Source of the DNA: Skermanella aerolata KACC 11604
Lineage (GTDB): Bacteria > Pseudomonadota > Alphaproteobacteria > Azospirillales > Azospirillaceae
Reading direction: 5' to 3'
Length of the DNA: 64,000 bases
Assembly (NCBI RefSeq): GCF_000936425.1
Contig: NZ_AVFK01000006.1
Location: forward strand, 1-64,000
Position numbers and translations under genes: made by a program
The notes under the pieces: generated by a model
What the model was told of the DNA's origin: nothing
The model's database searches: none
What the model saw: only the letters and a program-made list of their open reading frames with translations
Shown: in pieces, positions 18,470 to 29,000 of the stretch
Numbering within the stretch: position 1 is the stretch's first letter
Layout: every line of letters starts with the position of its first letter

Positions 18470-19344
18470 AAGGCATCATCCTGGCCGGCGGCTCCGGCAC
18501 CCGGCTCTATCCGGTTACCCACGTCGTCAGCAAGCAGCTCCTGCCGGTCTACGACAAGCCGATGATCTATTATCCGCTCAGCACCCTGATGCTGGCGGGC
18601 ATCCGTGAAATCCTGATCATCACCACGCCGCACGATCAGCCCCAGTTCAGGGGACTGCTGGGAGACGGCAGCCAGTGGGGCATCGAGCTGACCTATCAGG
18701 TCCAACCTTCTCCCGACGGACTGGCGCAGGCCTTCATCATCGGCAGGGACTTCATCGGCGGCGACAGCTGTGCCCTGATCCTGGGCGACAATATCTATTA
18801 CGGCCACGGCTTATCCCAAAAGCTTCAGGCTGCGGGGGAAAGCGGCAGGGCGGGCGCCACGGTGTTCGCCTATCTCGTCGGAGATCCGAACCGCTACGGC
18901 ATCGTCGATTTCGATGCGACCGGCCGCGCCATGCATATCGAGGAAAAGCCCGTCAAGCCACGCTCGAACTGGGCGGTTACGGGCCTCTATTTCTACGATA
19001 ACCAAGTCGTCGACATCGCAGCGTCGGTCAAGCCGTCGGCCCGGGGCGAGCTGGAGATCACCTCGGTCAACGCCGCTTATCTCGATCGCGGCCAGCTCTC
19101 GGTCGAACAGCTCGGGCGCGGCTTCTGCTGGTTCGACATGGGCACCCACGAATCCCTGCTGGAGGCTGGCGAGTTCGTCCGGACTATCGAGAAGCGCCAG
19201 GGCCAGCGCATCGCCTGCGTCGAGGAAGTCGCCTTCCGCATGGGCTTCATCGACGGTCCCAAGCTTCAGCGGCTGGGTGAAGGCTTGAGCAAGAGCGGCT
19301 ACGGCAAATACATCCTTTCCCTGCTGGAGGACGCGGCGGCCTGA
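18466..19344 (+). CDS. rfbA: Glucose-1-phosphate thymidylyltransferase
   Basis: First enzyme of the rhamnose pathway: forms dTDP-glucose from dTTP and glucose-1-phosphate. The protein has 292 residues, the normal length. The nucleotidyltransferase signature [18 protein letters not shown] is at the N-terminus. [27 protein letters not shown] (metal-binding Asp), [20 protein letters not shown] and [15 protein letters not shown] follow in order. It is the last gene of the rfbCBDA operon, with its ATG overlapping the rfbD stop. Confidence 0.96.
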   Translation: MKGIILAGGSGTRLYPVTHVVSKQLLPVYDKPMIYYPLSTLMLAGIREILIITTPHDQPQFRGLLGDGSQWGIELTYQVQPSPDGLAQAFIIGRDFIGGDSCALILGDNIYYGHGLSQKLQAAGESGRAGATVFAYLVGDPNRYGIVDFDATGRAMHIEEKPVKPRSNWAVTGLYFYDNQVVDIAASVKPSARGELEITSVNAAYLDRGQLSVEQLGRGFCWFDMGTHESLLEAGEFVRTIEKRQGQRIACVEEVAFRMGFIDGPKLQRLGEGLSKSGYGKYILSLLEDAAA

Positions 19345-19879
19345 CGGGCCGCACTGCCTGGCGCATCTCGGGCAGTCGATCTTTCCCATCAGCCGGCCGG
19401 TTCCCGACGGAAGCGCCGTCCCGGCGTATGGCGGCAACATCCTTATGAAAAATTAACTAGTTCGGCCGATTATCATACATCCGAATGTAAATGCCTTTCC
19501 TCCAGCATATGAAGTTGCTAGGTCTTTTGGCATAAAACCATCGCCTGTAGTGAAGCGGATGCATACTGATCAGCCGAAGCGTACCAAGGACCTGATACTC
19601 CCGGTCTATACCGATGGAACGGGAGGATGGCCGAAGCCGCTCGTCGCACACCCTCATGAAAATCCTTCCCCGCGCAAGCACGCTCCCCGCCGCAGCGGGC
19701 GGCCGGCGAGCCGTTCGCCGGCCTTGGGCAAGAGTTCCGCTTCGCCGGAACACCGATGCGCCCAAAAATCCGCGGGAACACCAATCGCCCTGGTTTGAAC
19801 GCACACCCGCACTCGTGGCTACCCACTGCCACACGCGCCGACGTGCGGTCGCGGACGCCGAAGCGATCTTGAGGTGATC
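19345..19879. other. Intergenic region, no gene seen
   Basis: About 530 bases after rfbA. A GC-rich hairpin (GCGGCC-loop-GGCCGC, 19336-19352) straddles the rfbA stop but has no U-tract. Short open frames have low-complexity, arginine/proline-rich translations without domains. A locally AT-rich patch near 19445-19500 may hold a promoter for the following gene. Confidence 0.45.
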
Positions 19880-21007
19880 ATGAAGATAACCAGAAAAATT
19901 CTGTCGCTATCGCCCGGCTGGCTGAAATCGCCAATTCTCATGATGGCGTCATGGGCGAAATCCCTGCTCGGATCGATCGACTATGCAATCAGCTATGTTA
20001 GACGGAACAGTTACATAGTCGATCGGTGGGAAGGCAACAAACCGCTCGCCGCCGAGGGTGGAAAAGTCGTCGTTTTTGTTCACTATGACAGAAGAGGGGT
20101 GCTGCACGACTTCGTCGAGTTTCAATTGACCAAGCTGGTGGAAAACGGCTTCAGGATCATCTTCGTCAGCAATTCTCCAAAACTGCTTGCCGACGCGGTG
20201 GATCGTTTGATCCCCCTTTGTGCGATCGTCGTGCGGCGGCGCAACGTCGGCTATGATTTCGGCGCCTACAAGGAAGGTATTTCCTTGATACCGGATATTG
20301 CGAAGCTCGATGCGCTCATCCTGGCAAATGACAGCGTATACGGTCCACTTCAGGAACTCTCCGGCGTCATCGGAGCGATGGATGCCGATGTCGCCGATAT
20401 CTGGAGCATCACCGACAGCTGGTCCTTCTCCTTTCATCTGCAAAGCTATTTTCTTCTGATCCACAAAAAAGCCCTGGCCCATCCGCAGTTCGAGAAGTTC
20501 TGGTCGGAACTCAAGTATCTCCAGACAAAAGATTGGATAGTCCAGATCTACGAGGTTGGGTTCACGCGTCAGCTCAGAAGGGCCGGCCTGCGCTGCCGCG
20601 CCGCCTACCCCTATCGTCAGGCAGCCGAAGCGGTCGTCGATACGATCAGGCGGTACCGGGTTCTGGAAGTCGATCAGGCTGATAGGTCCACCGGCATCAG
20701 TCTTGCCAAGGCATTCCAGGCTGAATCGAGACGTGAAATCATGATCGACCCGGTTCAGCGGAATTACCTGATCATGCTTTTTCACGCGATCAACGCCGGG
20801 ATTCCATTGAACGGAACGCATTTCTTCTGGGACTACATGATCGATCACATGCGGTGTCCCTTCATCAAGCGCGACCTGCTTCAACAAAATCCCGCTGAAG
20901 TTCCATACCTGATCTATTGGGAACGCGTCATAAACAACGTCAGCGACTATGATACCGATTTGATCGTTCAGCATCTCGAGCTGACGCTTCGTAAGCGCAG
21001 CATCTAA
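19880..21007 (+). CDS. Rhamnan synthesis protein F-like (RgpF family)
   Basis: The 375-residue protein matches the RgpF/rhamnan synthesis F family: VVVFVHYDRRGVLHDFVEF near residue 60, FRIIFVSNSPKL, RRRNVGYDFGAYKEGI, ALILANDSVYGPLQ and SYFLLIHKKALAHPQFEKFW are the characteristic blocks in order. RgpF-type proteins are implicated in rhamnose polymer assembly, which fits the rfb genes directly upstream. The ATG at 19880 has TTGAGG five bases upstream; a GTG six bases earlier is an alternative. The stop overlaps the next start (TAATG). Confidence 0.85.
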   Translation: MKITRKILSLSPGWLKSPILMMASWAKSLLGSIDYAISYVRRNSYIVDRWEGNKPLAAEGGKVVVFVHYDRRGVLHDFVEFQLTKLVENGFRIIFVSNSPKLLADAVDRLIPLCAIVVRRRNVGYDFGAYKEGISLIPDIAKLDALILANDSVYGPLQELSGVIGAMDADVADIWSITDSWSFSFHLQSYFLLIHKKALAHPQFEKFWSELKYLQTKDWIVQIYEVGFTRQLRRAGLRCRAAYPYRQAAEAVVDTIRRYRVLEVDQADRSTGISLAKAFQAESRREIMIDPVQRNYLIMLFHAINAGIPLNGTHFFWDYMIDHMRCPFIKRDLLQQNPAEVPYLIYWERVINNVSDYDTDLIVQHLELTLRKRSI

Positions 21008-22620
21008 TGCCTTCGGGGGCGGAACCTGACGGAGCTTCACCTGAATACGTGAAGCGTACAAGCACGGCTGGTGACGACCCTCATGGAAAGAAGCGCTCCT
21101 GGCGGGACTTCGTTCCATCCACGATTTGCCGTGCCCCAGCCTTCGATTCAGAAAAGAAGCCCATGGCCGCCGAAGCATCTTTCCTTCATGCGCTATCGCA
21201 GTCCGATCTGTTCGATGGATTTCACCGCCGGCAAGGTTTGGACGGTTTGCTTCCCGGACTGCTGACGGTAGCCGGTCTGGCGGCCCTGTGGTTCACAGTC
21301 TGCCTCATGACCCTGGTCATGCCTCCATTCCAGAATCCGGACGAACCGGCTCATTTCCTACGGGCGGAGCAGATCAGCCGCGGACATCCGATCGGGTATC
21401 GTTATTCGGAGTTTCGAAGCGGCGGCGCAACGGAAATCGGTATCCGGGCCGCCTATGGCCCGTTCTCCCCGGTTTTCAGCAACCGGGAAAACAAGTTCAC
21501 CAGCGGCATGCTCGCCCAGGCGGGCATGGCTCATTGGAGCGGGGAACTGGTCGAACAGCATTTCCCCAATACCGCCGTCTACCCGCCTTTCTTCTACCTG
21601 CCGTCGGCGATCGGCATCCTGATCGGCAAGGCGGCCGGCCTGTCGATCGTCGATACGCTTTACCTGTCCCGGCTGCTGAGCGGCCTCTGCTCCATGGCGC
21701 TTGGCACGGCCGGCACCCTCTTGGCCGGCAGGGCGGCGCCGTTGCTGCTCGCCGTGCTGGCTCTGCCGATGGGGCTTTCGCTTATGGCATCGGTATCACA
21801 GGACGGTCCGATGATCGGCCTTGCCGCCCTGGCAGCGGCGATTTCCGTGCGCATGGTCCAGAACGGCGCTCCACCCTTCCGGCATGCCGTGGCCGTCCTG
21901 ACGCTGGCGCTGGCGCTGATCGCGACGGCGCGGCCGCCTTACGCGGCTTTCGCCCTACTGCCGCTGGTCCTGCCCGGTGTGGCACCGGCTGCGCGCCGGC
22001 TGAGCGCGCTGACGATTTTCGGCCTGACCGCGGCGTGGGCTGGCCTTGCCGCCGTCATGGCACAAGTCGTCATGGAGCGTTCGGACGTCATGCCCGATGC
22101 GGTCCTTCAGGTGCGCCTGCTGCTCGACGATCCGTACAGGATCGTCTCGGTAGCATTCGCCACCCTCTCGGGAAGAGGCTTTGGCTACCTGAACGAATTC
22201 GTCGGCCAGCTCGGCTGGCTCGATGTCGGGATCCCGCGCTGGTTCCACAAGCTCGCCTGGATCGTCCTTGCCGCCGGATTGCTTGGCGGCCTGTCGCAGG
22301 CCGGCAGGTGCCCGCAAAACTCCCGTTGGAGCTGGATCGCCGTCGCCATCATCGCACTTGGAGGATCGGCGGCAGGCATCTTCGGCATTCAGTACCTGAC
22401 CTGGACAGCGCCCGGCGATGTCATGGTGGACGGCGTTCAGGGCCGTTACTTCCTCGTTCCCGCCCTGTTATTGGCCACTCTTCCGCCAGCCGTCGCAATT
22501 TCCGGCGACCGGACCACCGGCCTCGCCCGGCTGTCATGGCTGGTGGTGACGGCGTTTCCATTGGTGACCTCACCTGTAATGGTATGGCAGGTGCTGTCTC
22601 GCTACTATCTTCAGTCCTGA
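21007..22620 (+). CDS. DUF2142 polytopic membrane protein (GT-C-like)
   Basis: A 537-residue protein with about ten to twelve membrane spans. It matches the DUF2142 family through PPFQNPDEPAHFLRAEQI (near residue 100), with the acidic residues of the first extracytoplasmic loop, and FPNTAVYPPFFYLPSAIGI. DUF2142 proteins are considered GT-C-like transferases that use polyprenyl-linked sugars, so this protein may add a lipid-carried sugar such as the predicted arabinose in the periplasm (inference). The first 50 residues are polar and not family-like; an ATG at 21164 giving MAAEASFLHAL is a plausible alternative start. The annotated ATG shares one base with the stop of the RgpF-like gene. Confidence 0.82.
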   Translation: MPSGAEPDGASPEYVKRTSTAGDDPHGKKRSWRDFVPSTICRAPAFDSEKKPMAAEASFLHALSQSDLFDGFHRRQGLDGLLPGLLTVAGLAALWFTVCLMTLVMPPFQNPDEPAHFLRAEQISRGHPIGYRYSEFRSGGATEIGIRAAYGPFSPVFSNRENKFTSGMLAQAGMAHWSGELVEQHFPNTAVYPPFFYLPSAIGILIGKAAGLSIVDTLYLSRLLSGLCSMALGTAGTLLAGRAAPLLLAVLALPMGLSLMASVSQDGPMIGLAALAAAISVRMVQNGAPPFRHAVAVLTLALALIATARPPYAAFALLPLVLPGVAPAARRLSALTIFGLTAAWAGLAAVMAQVVMERSDVMPDAVLQVRLLLDDPYRIVSVAFATLSGRGFGYLNEFVGQLGWLDVGIPRWFHKLAWIVLAAGLLGGLSQAGRCPQNSRWSWIAVAIIALGGSAAGIFGIQYLTWTAPGDVMVDGVQGRYFLVPALLLATLPPAVAISGDRTTGLARLSWLVVTAFPLVTSPVMVWQVLSRYYLQS

Positions 22621-22728
22621 CGCCCCGGATGCCTTGGCCATCTCAGTAAGGCCACCGCGCTCCTCAGCCGGTCTCCGGCCGAAATCCCGGCGTACCGATC
22701 TTAGCCTTTCAATCAGGGATATGATTCT

Positions 22729-23676
22729 GTGAAACACGGACCGAACATCCTCACCGACATGGACGTAGATTGGTCGATCGATTTTTACACGAAACTTAAT
22801 CGATACATAGTTGTCAGAGGCTGGATACACTGCCCGGATCGAGTCCTGGCGAAACTGTACCTGCGCGACATGATGGGAAATGTCATCGAGGCTTCCAAGA
22901 TCAACATGTATTATCCTTCGGCACAGGTTGCGCCGGATATCGGTTTCGAAATCGATTATCTGTTCGATGAAGTATTCATTCCAGGTTTCTCGATGAAGGC
23001 CGTTTTCGAAGACGGCTCCACTTTCTTCCTGACTTCCGGCGAAGCCGAACAGCGTTTCCTCAAGCGCAACCCGGCCAACCACCTGATAAACAAGTTCATG
23101 TCCATGATCGAGCCGGATGAGTTCAAAACGGTACTGGATATCGGATCGCGCGCCAGATCCGGCCGAAACTACCGTGGATATTTTCCTGCCAAGAAATATA
23201 TCGGCCTGGATATCATGGACGGTGAGAATGTCGATATCGTCGGCGATGCCCATAACCTGAGCAAATATGTTCCTTCCGGCTCCATCGACGTAATATATTC
23301 CAACAAGGTCTTCGAGCACTTGTTCATGCCTTGGAAAGTCGCTCTCGAGATGAACAAAGTCATGCGGCCCGGGGCATTGGCGCTGATCCAGACCCATCAG
23401 ATGCTCGGCATGCACGATATGCCATGGGACTTCTGGAGGTTCTCGGGAGATGCCTGGTCGGCCCTGTTCAACGAGAAGACCGGCTTCAGGATCGTCGACA
23501 AGGTCCTCGCCTACGAAATGGTTCCGATACCCTTCTATTATCTCGATCAGTGGAAAGACGTAGAAAGCAGTGCCGGGTTCGCCGAATCGGCTGTGCTGGT
23601 CGAACGGACCGGAGGCTCGCACCTGTCCTGGGACGTTCAGCTCGATGACGTGATCAGCAACTTCTATCCGGAATGA
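22729..23676 (+). CDS. Class I SAM methyltransferase with N-terminal GW-type module
   Basis: A 315-residue protein. Residues 125-260 form a methyltransferase fold: VLDIGSRARSGRNYRGYF (SAM-binding motif I), YIGLDIMDGENVDIVGDAHN (motif II), SIDVIYSNKVFEHLF and MRPGALALIQTHQ. Residues 10-110 form a separate beta-rich domain with YIVVRGWIHCPDRVLAKLYL, the same Gly-Trp signature found in several glycosyltransferases of this locus. It may methylate a sugar or terminate a glycan chain. The GTG start at 22729 follows CAGGGAT at a suitable distance. Confidence 0.82.
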   Translation: MKHGPNILTDMDVDWSIDFYTKLNRYIVVRGWIHCPDRVLAKLYLRDMMGNVIEASKINMYYPSAQVAPDIGFEIDYLFDEVFIPGFSMKAVFEDGSTFFLTSGEAEQRFLKRNPANHLINKFMSMIEPDEFKTVLDIGSRARSGRNYRGYFPAKKYIGLDIMDGENVDIVGDAHNLSKYVPSGSIDVIYSNKVFEHLFMPWKVALEMNKVMRPGALALIQTHQMLGMHDMPWDFWRFSGDAWSALFNEKTGFRIVDKVLAYEMVPIPFYYLDQWKDVESSAGFAESAVLVERTGGSHLSWDVQLDDVISNFYPE

Positions 23677-23832
23677 GGGAACAAGGAAGGTAGATCCCCT
23701 TCTAGAACAGCACTCCGGCGATCCCCTTCATCCCCGGCGGCCCCCTTCATCATTGCGGAAACGCTGGACCCGGCGGGGTGGTGCTTCGGCATCGTTCCGG
23801 CTGCCGGCGCACTTGCCCGCTTCACGGCTGGA

Positions 23833-25095
23833 TCAGGCCGGGGCGGCTGCGCCCGGCAGGATGCCGGCATGCAGGCCGTGAATGAGCGAAACGTGGCGGG
23901 GCAGGCAGACCGTGCGGAGGTCGTAGCGTTCGACGACGGTCCTGCGTGCCCGGTCCCGGAGCTTCCGCGCCCGGTTCGGTTCGTCCAGGATCTCGTCGAC
24001 CGCATCGGCGATTCCCGGCGGCGAGAAGAAGTCCACCAGCAGCCCGTTTTCTCCGTCCCTGATGATTTCCTGGACCGGCGCCGTGCGGGAACCGATGACC
24101 GCGCACCCGGCCGACATCGCCTCCACCATCGACCAGCTCAGGACGAAGGGGTAGGTCAGGTAGACGTGCACGGACGATACCTGGAACAGCGATATCAGGC
24201 TCCGGTATGGCAGCTTCGGAAAGAAGTGGACCCGGGAGATGTCGAGCCCCTGCCCCACCTCACGCATCATGACCTGTCTCCAGGACGAGCCGTCCAGGGG
24301 CGCCCGGCCATAACTTACGCCATCGCCGCCGACGATCACGGTATGGAGACGCGGGCGCCGCTTCTGGATGAGGGGAAGAGCGCGCATGAAGCTGTGAAAG
24401 CCCCGATACGGCTCGAGGTTCCGGTTCACGAAGGTCAACACCTCGTCGGTATCGCCGAGGGCGAACCCCCGGTGATCCAGATGGATCCGCGCGCCGGCAC
24501 GTGGGCGGACGAAATCCGTGTCGATGCCGTCGAAGATCGTCGAGATGCGGTTCCGATAGGGTGCCGGATGCTGGCTGTGCTGCCACGCGGTCGGTGCTAC
24601 TCCCCAGTCGAAACTTTCCAGGCTTTGCAGGATGACGCCGTTCTTGGTGCGGACCCGGCAGATATCGTCGAAGGTGATGGGAAACTCGGGATCGAATCCG
24701 ACGTCGCTGCCGGACGGCCGGTAAAAGAATTCGAAGAAACCAAGGACCTTGCTGTCGGGGAACACATCCTTCAGGTACAGGCCATCTCCCCATCCGGGAT
24801 GCACGCAGATGACATCCGGAACGAACCCTTCGCGGCGGAGGTCCATCGCCACTCGCGCGACACGCTGCCCGCGCCTCACGCCGGCTTCGAATCCGCGGAT
24901 ATAGTGATGGGTGGCCGGCGATGCACCGGCGGTGGTGGGGTATCGGATCAGCCGAATGCCCTGGGACGATTCGGCCGGCTCGACCTTTTCCTGAGCGCCG
25001 ATGGCCACGACTTCGTAGTCGGGGCGTCCGGCGAAATGCTCCACGAGGTGCTTGTACTGGCCCGGAAAATTCGGATGGATGAAGAGAAGGCGCAT
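23833..25095 (-). CDS. Family 4 glycosyltransferase
   Basis: A 420-residue GT-B enzyme. The N-terminus MRLLFIHPNFPGQYKHLVEH and the motif GYFEF-like VLGFFEFFYRP are typical of this GT4 subgroup. The C-terminal donor domain shows FVNRNLEPYRGFHSFMRALP, VIVGGDGVSYG and PFVLSWSMVEAMSAGCAVIG with the conserved Glu, then GENGLLVDFF. The start chosen is ATG at 25095, which shares a base with the stop of the upstream methyltransferase gene (TGATG); homologues begin at MRLLFIHPNFPGQ. It forms a two-gene minus-strand operon, convergent with the methyltransferase at 22729. Confidence 0.9.
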   Translation of the reverse strand: MRLLFIHPNFPGQYKHLVEHFAGRPDYEVVAIGAQEKVEPAESSQGIRLIRYPTTAGASPATHHYIRGFEAGVRRGQRVARVAMDLRREGFVPDVICVHPGWGDGLYLKDVFPDSKVLGFFEFFYRPSGSDVGFDPEFPITFDDICRVRTKNGVILQSLESFDWGVAPTAWQHSQHPAPYRNRISTIFDGIDTDFVRPRAGARIHLDHRGFALGDTDEVLTFVNRNLEPYRGFHSFMRALPLIQKRRPRLHTVIVGGDGVSYGRAPLDGSSWRQVMMREVGQGLDISRVHFFPKLPYRSLISLFQVSSVHVYLTYPFVLSWSMVEAMSAGCAVIGSRTAPVQEIIRDGENGLLVDFFSPPGIADAVDEILDEPNRARKLRDRARRTVVERYDLRTVCLPRHVSLIHGLHAGILPGAAAPA

Positions 25096-25715
25096 CAGCC
25101 TTCCACCCCCCGCTTGTGTCCGACGGCCCACAGGTTGAAGCGGGTATCGGTCCGGACGGTGATGTCCCCGAATCCGGCGGAAGCCAGGGCGCTTTCGAGC
25201 GTCTTGGGGGAAAACCCCGTACGGTGGGCCATATGTGTCCTGTTTCGCTTCAGGAGCGCCCGGCAGCCGAACAGGATATCCATGGCGGCTATGGGTCCGG
25301 CCGGAGATACGTAGATCGGTTCGTCCAGCCGGTCCTCGGCGATGTACCGGGCGATGCTGACGAGATCGGGCACGGTGATCAGGACGAAGCCGCCGGGTCC
25401 GAGCACGCGGTGGAACTCGCCCAATGCCACGGGAACTTCATGCGGATACAGATGCTCGAGGCTGTGCGAAGACCACACCGCATTGACCGACAGCGATCCG
25501 ACGCCATCCATCGCGGTCATTGTGGCGACGATGTCGGGATTTGCGGCCGGATCGATATCGAGGCGTAGTTCCCGCCACTCCGGACCCCGGAATTCAGGAT
25601 GAAGCTTCTGCGGATTGCGCCGGCCACAGCCGACATGAAGAACGATCCTGGTCTTGTCCCCGGGCGAGCCGGACGAGAAATGACTTGCTGGCCGGGGAAG
25701 CGGCGATTGTGACAT
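25095..25715 (-). CDS. Class I SAM-dependent methyltransferase
   Basis: A 206-residue methyltransferase. Motif I is VLHVGCGRRNPQKLHPEF, motif II is LRLDIDPAANPDIVATM, and VWSSHSLEHLYPHEVPVALG with VLGPGGFVLITVPDL completes the fold. The LHVGCG...P.KLHP pattern is typical of methyltransferases in surface polysaccharide clusters. It precedes and overlaps the GT4 gene. Upstream lies a 290-base region shared divergently with the RTX gene. Confidence 0.86.
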   Translation of the reverse strand: MSQSPLPRPASHFSSGSPGDKTRIVLHVGCGRRNPQKLHPEFRGPEWRELRLDIDPAANPDIVATMTAMDGVGSLSVNAVWSSHSLEHLYPHEVPVALGEFHRVLGPGGFVLITVPDLVSIARYIAEDRLDEPIYVSPAGPIAAMDILFGCRALLKRNRTHMAHRTGFSPKTLESALASAGFGDITVRTDTRFNLWAVGHKRGVEG

Positions 25716-26007
25716 TCATCGGTCCAAAGGGAGGGAGGATTAAACCCACGAGATGCTATGACAGTAAGCCGGAACGGGTTGTAAGCTGAAATTCTGAACA
25801 ATTTCGTAAGAATCGGTCCTGGTCCGCAGTTCACATATCCGGTTAGGTAAAGTCAGGTAGCCCTCGACTAGATTTTCAATCTTTACTGTCATATTTCATC
25901 CCGGCATCCTGGCAGACATGCGGGCGTATCAATCTCACAGTTGTAAGTACTGATCGATAGTGGTACCTCTTCTCGAACCTATTGATCTATGCAATTGAGG
26001 CTGAGTC
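25716..26007. promoter_or_regulatory. Divergent regulatory region upstream of the RTX gene
   Basis: A 292-base region between the minus-strand methyltransferase and the plus-strand RTX gene. It is AT-richer than its surroundings and contains a small dyad AGATT-TTC-AATCT near 25870. The RTX start is preceded by TTGAGG (about 25994-25999). No convincing -35/-10 pair could be fixed. Confidence 0.4.
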
Positions 26008-29000
26008 ATGGCGACGTTACCGGGTGGCGTATATGTGGACGGATCGGGGCTGAGTGACGTCGACCGCGATATTCTGACCAAGGCATTCTCGGATCTGGGG
26101 TTTTCGGCAAGTAATCTGGTGCCTGCGTCGGTCGGTGAGTCGGTAGCGCCGGCAGTTGCGGACATCCTCAATGTGGTCGAGCTGACCTCCGCCGGCGGAC
26201 AATCGTCCACGGTGCTCCCGGACGGCTATCAGGCGGTCGTGGTCGGCGACGTGGGCGACTTGGCGGTATCCGGAAACGACGGCAACAATCTGCTTGCAGG
26301 CAGCGGCAGCGCAAATTCCCTTCATGGTGGTGCCGGCAACGACCAGATCTTCGGATTCGGCGGCAACGATACGCTGGCCGGCGGTCTGGGCGACGATACC
26401 CTGTCGGGTGGCCTGGGCGACGACCAGCTGGAAGGCGAGGACGGCAACGACACGCTGATCGGCGGCGGCGGGGACGATACGCTGATCGGCGGCGCCGGCG
26501 ACGACACCTACGAAGTGGACGATGCGGGCACGACGATCACGGAGAGCGCCGGGGGCGGCACCGATACGGTAATCAGCTCGGTCGACCACGATCTCGGCGC
26601 CAATGTCGAGAACCTGACGCTGACCGGAACGGCGATCCTCGGCCAGGGCAACGACCTGAACAACGTCATCACCGGAAACGATCAGGACAACTGGCTCGAA
26701 GGCGAAGACGGCAACGATTCTCTGATCGGCGGTCTCGGCGACGATACCCTGCTCGGTGGTCTGGGCGACGACAGCCTGACCAGTGGCGCCGGCAACGATT
26801 GGTTGGAAGGCGCGGACGGCAACGATACCCTGGGCGGCGGCACGGGCGACGATACTCTCCTGGGCGGTGCCGGCGACGACACCTACCTTGTTGACGGCAG
26901 CAATACGCTGGTAGGCGAAGATGCCGGCGCAGGCAGCGACACGGTCAGCAGTTCGGCGTCCTATGCACTCGGCGACAACATCGAGAACCTGACGCTGACC
27001 GGCACGGCCTTCCTCGGCCAGGGCAACGACCTGAACAACACCATAACCGGCAACGGCCAGGACAACTGGCTCCAGGGCGAAGGCGGCAACGACACCATCG
27101 ACGGCGCCGCTGGCAACGACACCCTGTTCGGTGGTCTCGGCGACGACAGCCTGACCGGTGGCGCCGGCAACAACTGGCTGGAGGGCGACGCCGGCAATGA
27201 CACCCTGGTCGGCGGTTCGGGCGACGACACCCTCCTGGGCGGCACGGGAGACGATACCTACGCCGTCAGCAGTTCCAGTTCGCTGATCGTCGAGCAGGCA
27301 GGCGGCGGCACCGACACGGTCAGCAGCTCGGCGTCCTACGCACTGGGCGACAACGTCGAGAACCTGACGCTGACAGGCACGGCCTTCCTCGGCCGGGGCA
27401 GCGATCAGGCCAACACCGTCACCGGCAACGGCCAGGACAACTGGCTCCAGGGAGAAGGCGGCAACGACACCATCGACGGCGCCGCCGGCAACGACACCCT
27501 GTTCGGCGGTCTCGGCGACGACAGCCTGACCGGCGGCGCCGGCAACAACTGGCTGGAGGGCGACGACGGCGCCGACACCCTGGTCGGCGGTTCGGGCGAC
27601 GACACCCTCCTGGGCGGTGCCGGCGACGATACCTACGTCGTCGGCAGTTCCAGCTCGCTGATCGTCGAGAACGCGGGCGGCGGCACCGACTCGGTCAGCA
27701 GCTCGGCGTCCTATGCGCTAGGCGACAATATCGAGAACCTGACGCTGACCGGCACGGCCTTCTTCGGCCAGGGCAGCGATCAGGCCAACACCGTTACCGG
27801 CAACGGCCAGGACAACTGGCTCCAGGGCGAAGGCGGCAACGACACCATCGACGGTGCCGGCGGCAACGACACCCTGTTCGGCGGCCTCGGTGACGACAGC
27901 CTGAGCGGCGGCGGCGGCAACAATTGGCTGGAGGGCGATGCCGGCAACGACACCCTGGTCGGCGGTTCGGGCGACGACACCCTCCTGGGCGGTGCTGGCG
28001 ACGATGCCTACGTCGTCAGCAGCGCCAGCTCGCTGATCGTCGAGAACGCGGGCGGCGGCACCGACTCGGTCAGCAGCTCGGTGTCCTACGCGCTCGGCGA
28101 CAACGTCGAGAACCTGACGCTGACCGGCACGGCCTTCTTCGGCCAGGGCAGCGGTCAGGCCAACACCGTTACCGGCAACGGCCAGGACAACTGGCTCCAG
28201 GGCGAAGGCGGCAACGACACCATCGACGGTGCCGGCGGCAACGACACCCTGTTCGGCGGCCTCGGCGACGACAGCCTGAGCGGCGGCATCGGCAACAATT
28301 GGCTGGAGGGCGACGCCGGCAACGACACCCTGGTCGGCGGTTCGGGCGACGACACCCTCCTAGGCGGCACGGGAGACGACACCTACGTCGTCAGCGGTCT
28401 CAGCTCGCTGATCGGCGAGGAGGCAGCCGCCGGCACCGATACCATCAGCACCTCGTCATCCTACGCGCTGGGCGACAACATCGAGAACCTTACGCTGACC
28501 GGCACGGCGTTCCTTGGACAAGGTAATGCGCTGAACAACGTCATTACCGGCAACGACTCCAACAACTGGCTGGAAGGCAACGACGGCAGCGACACCCTCA
28601 ACGGCGGAGTCGGCGACGACACCCTGTTCGGTGGTATCGGAAACGACAGTGTACTGGGCGGCACCGGCAACGACTGGCTGGAAGGGGGAACCGACAACGA
28701 CACGCTGTACGGCGACGACGGCAGCGACACTCTGTTCGGCGGCACGGGTAACGACGTTCTCCATGCCGGAGGCGGCGCCAATCTGGTATTCGGCGGCGCC
28801 GGCAACGACGTCATGGTGAACGACGGCACCGGAGCCAACATCTACTGGCTTATCGGCAATGATGGAAACGATACCATCCAGGGGTTCCGCCCGGATTATG
28901 ACCAGATCGGCATTTCATCCGCGGGAAACAGCGCTTCGGCGCTTGTCTCGGGAGCGAATATCACCGGCGGTTCGTCCATCTTTACCTTGAGCGACGGGAC

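Noticed and set aside
19336-19352. Rho-independent terminator of the rfb operon
   Set aside because: The hairpin overlaps the stop codon and lacks a U-tract.
26500-28780. CRISPR array
   Set aside because: The repeats are long (375 bp), in frame and coding; there are no short repeats with unique spacers and no cas genes.
26017-28841. Long antisense open frames opposite the RTX gene
   Set aside because: They are low-complexity Pro/Ser/Arg translations that recur at the 375-bp repeat period; they are mirror frames of the RTX repeats, not genes.
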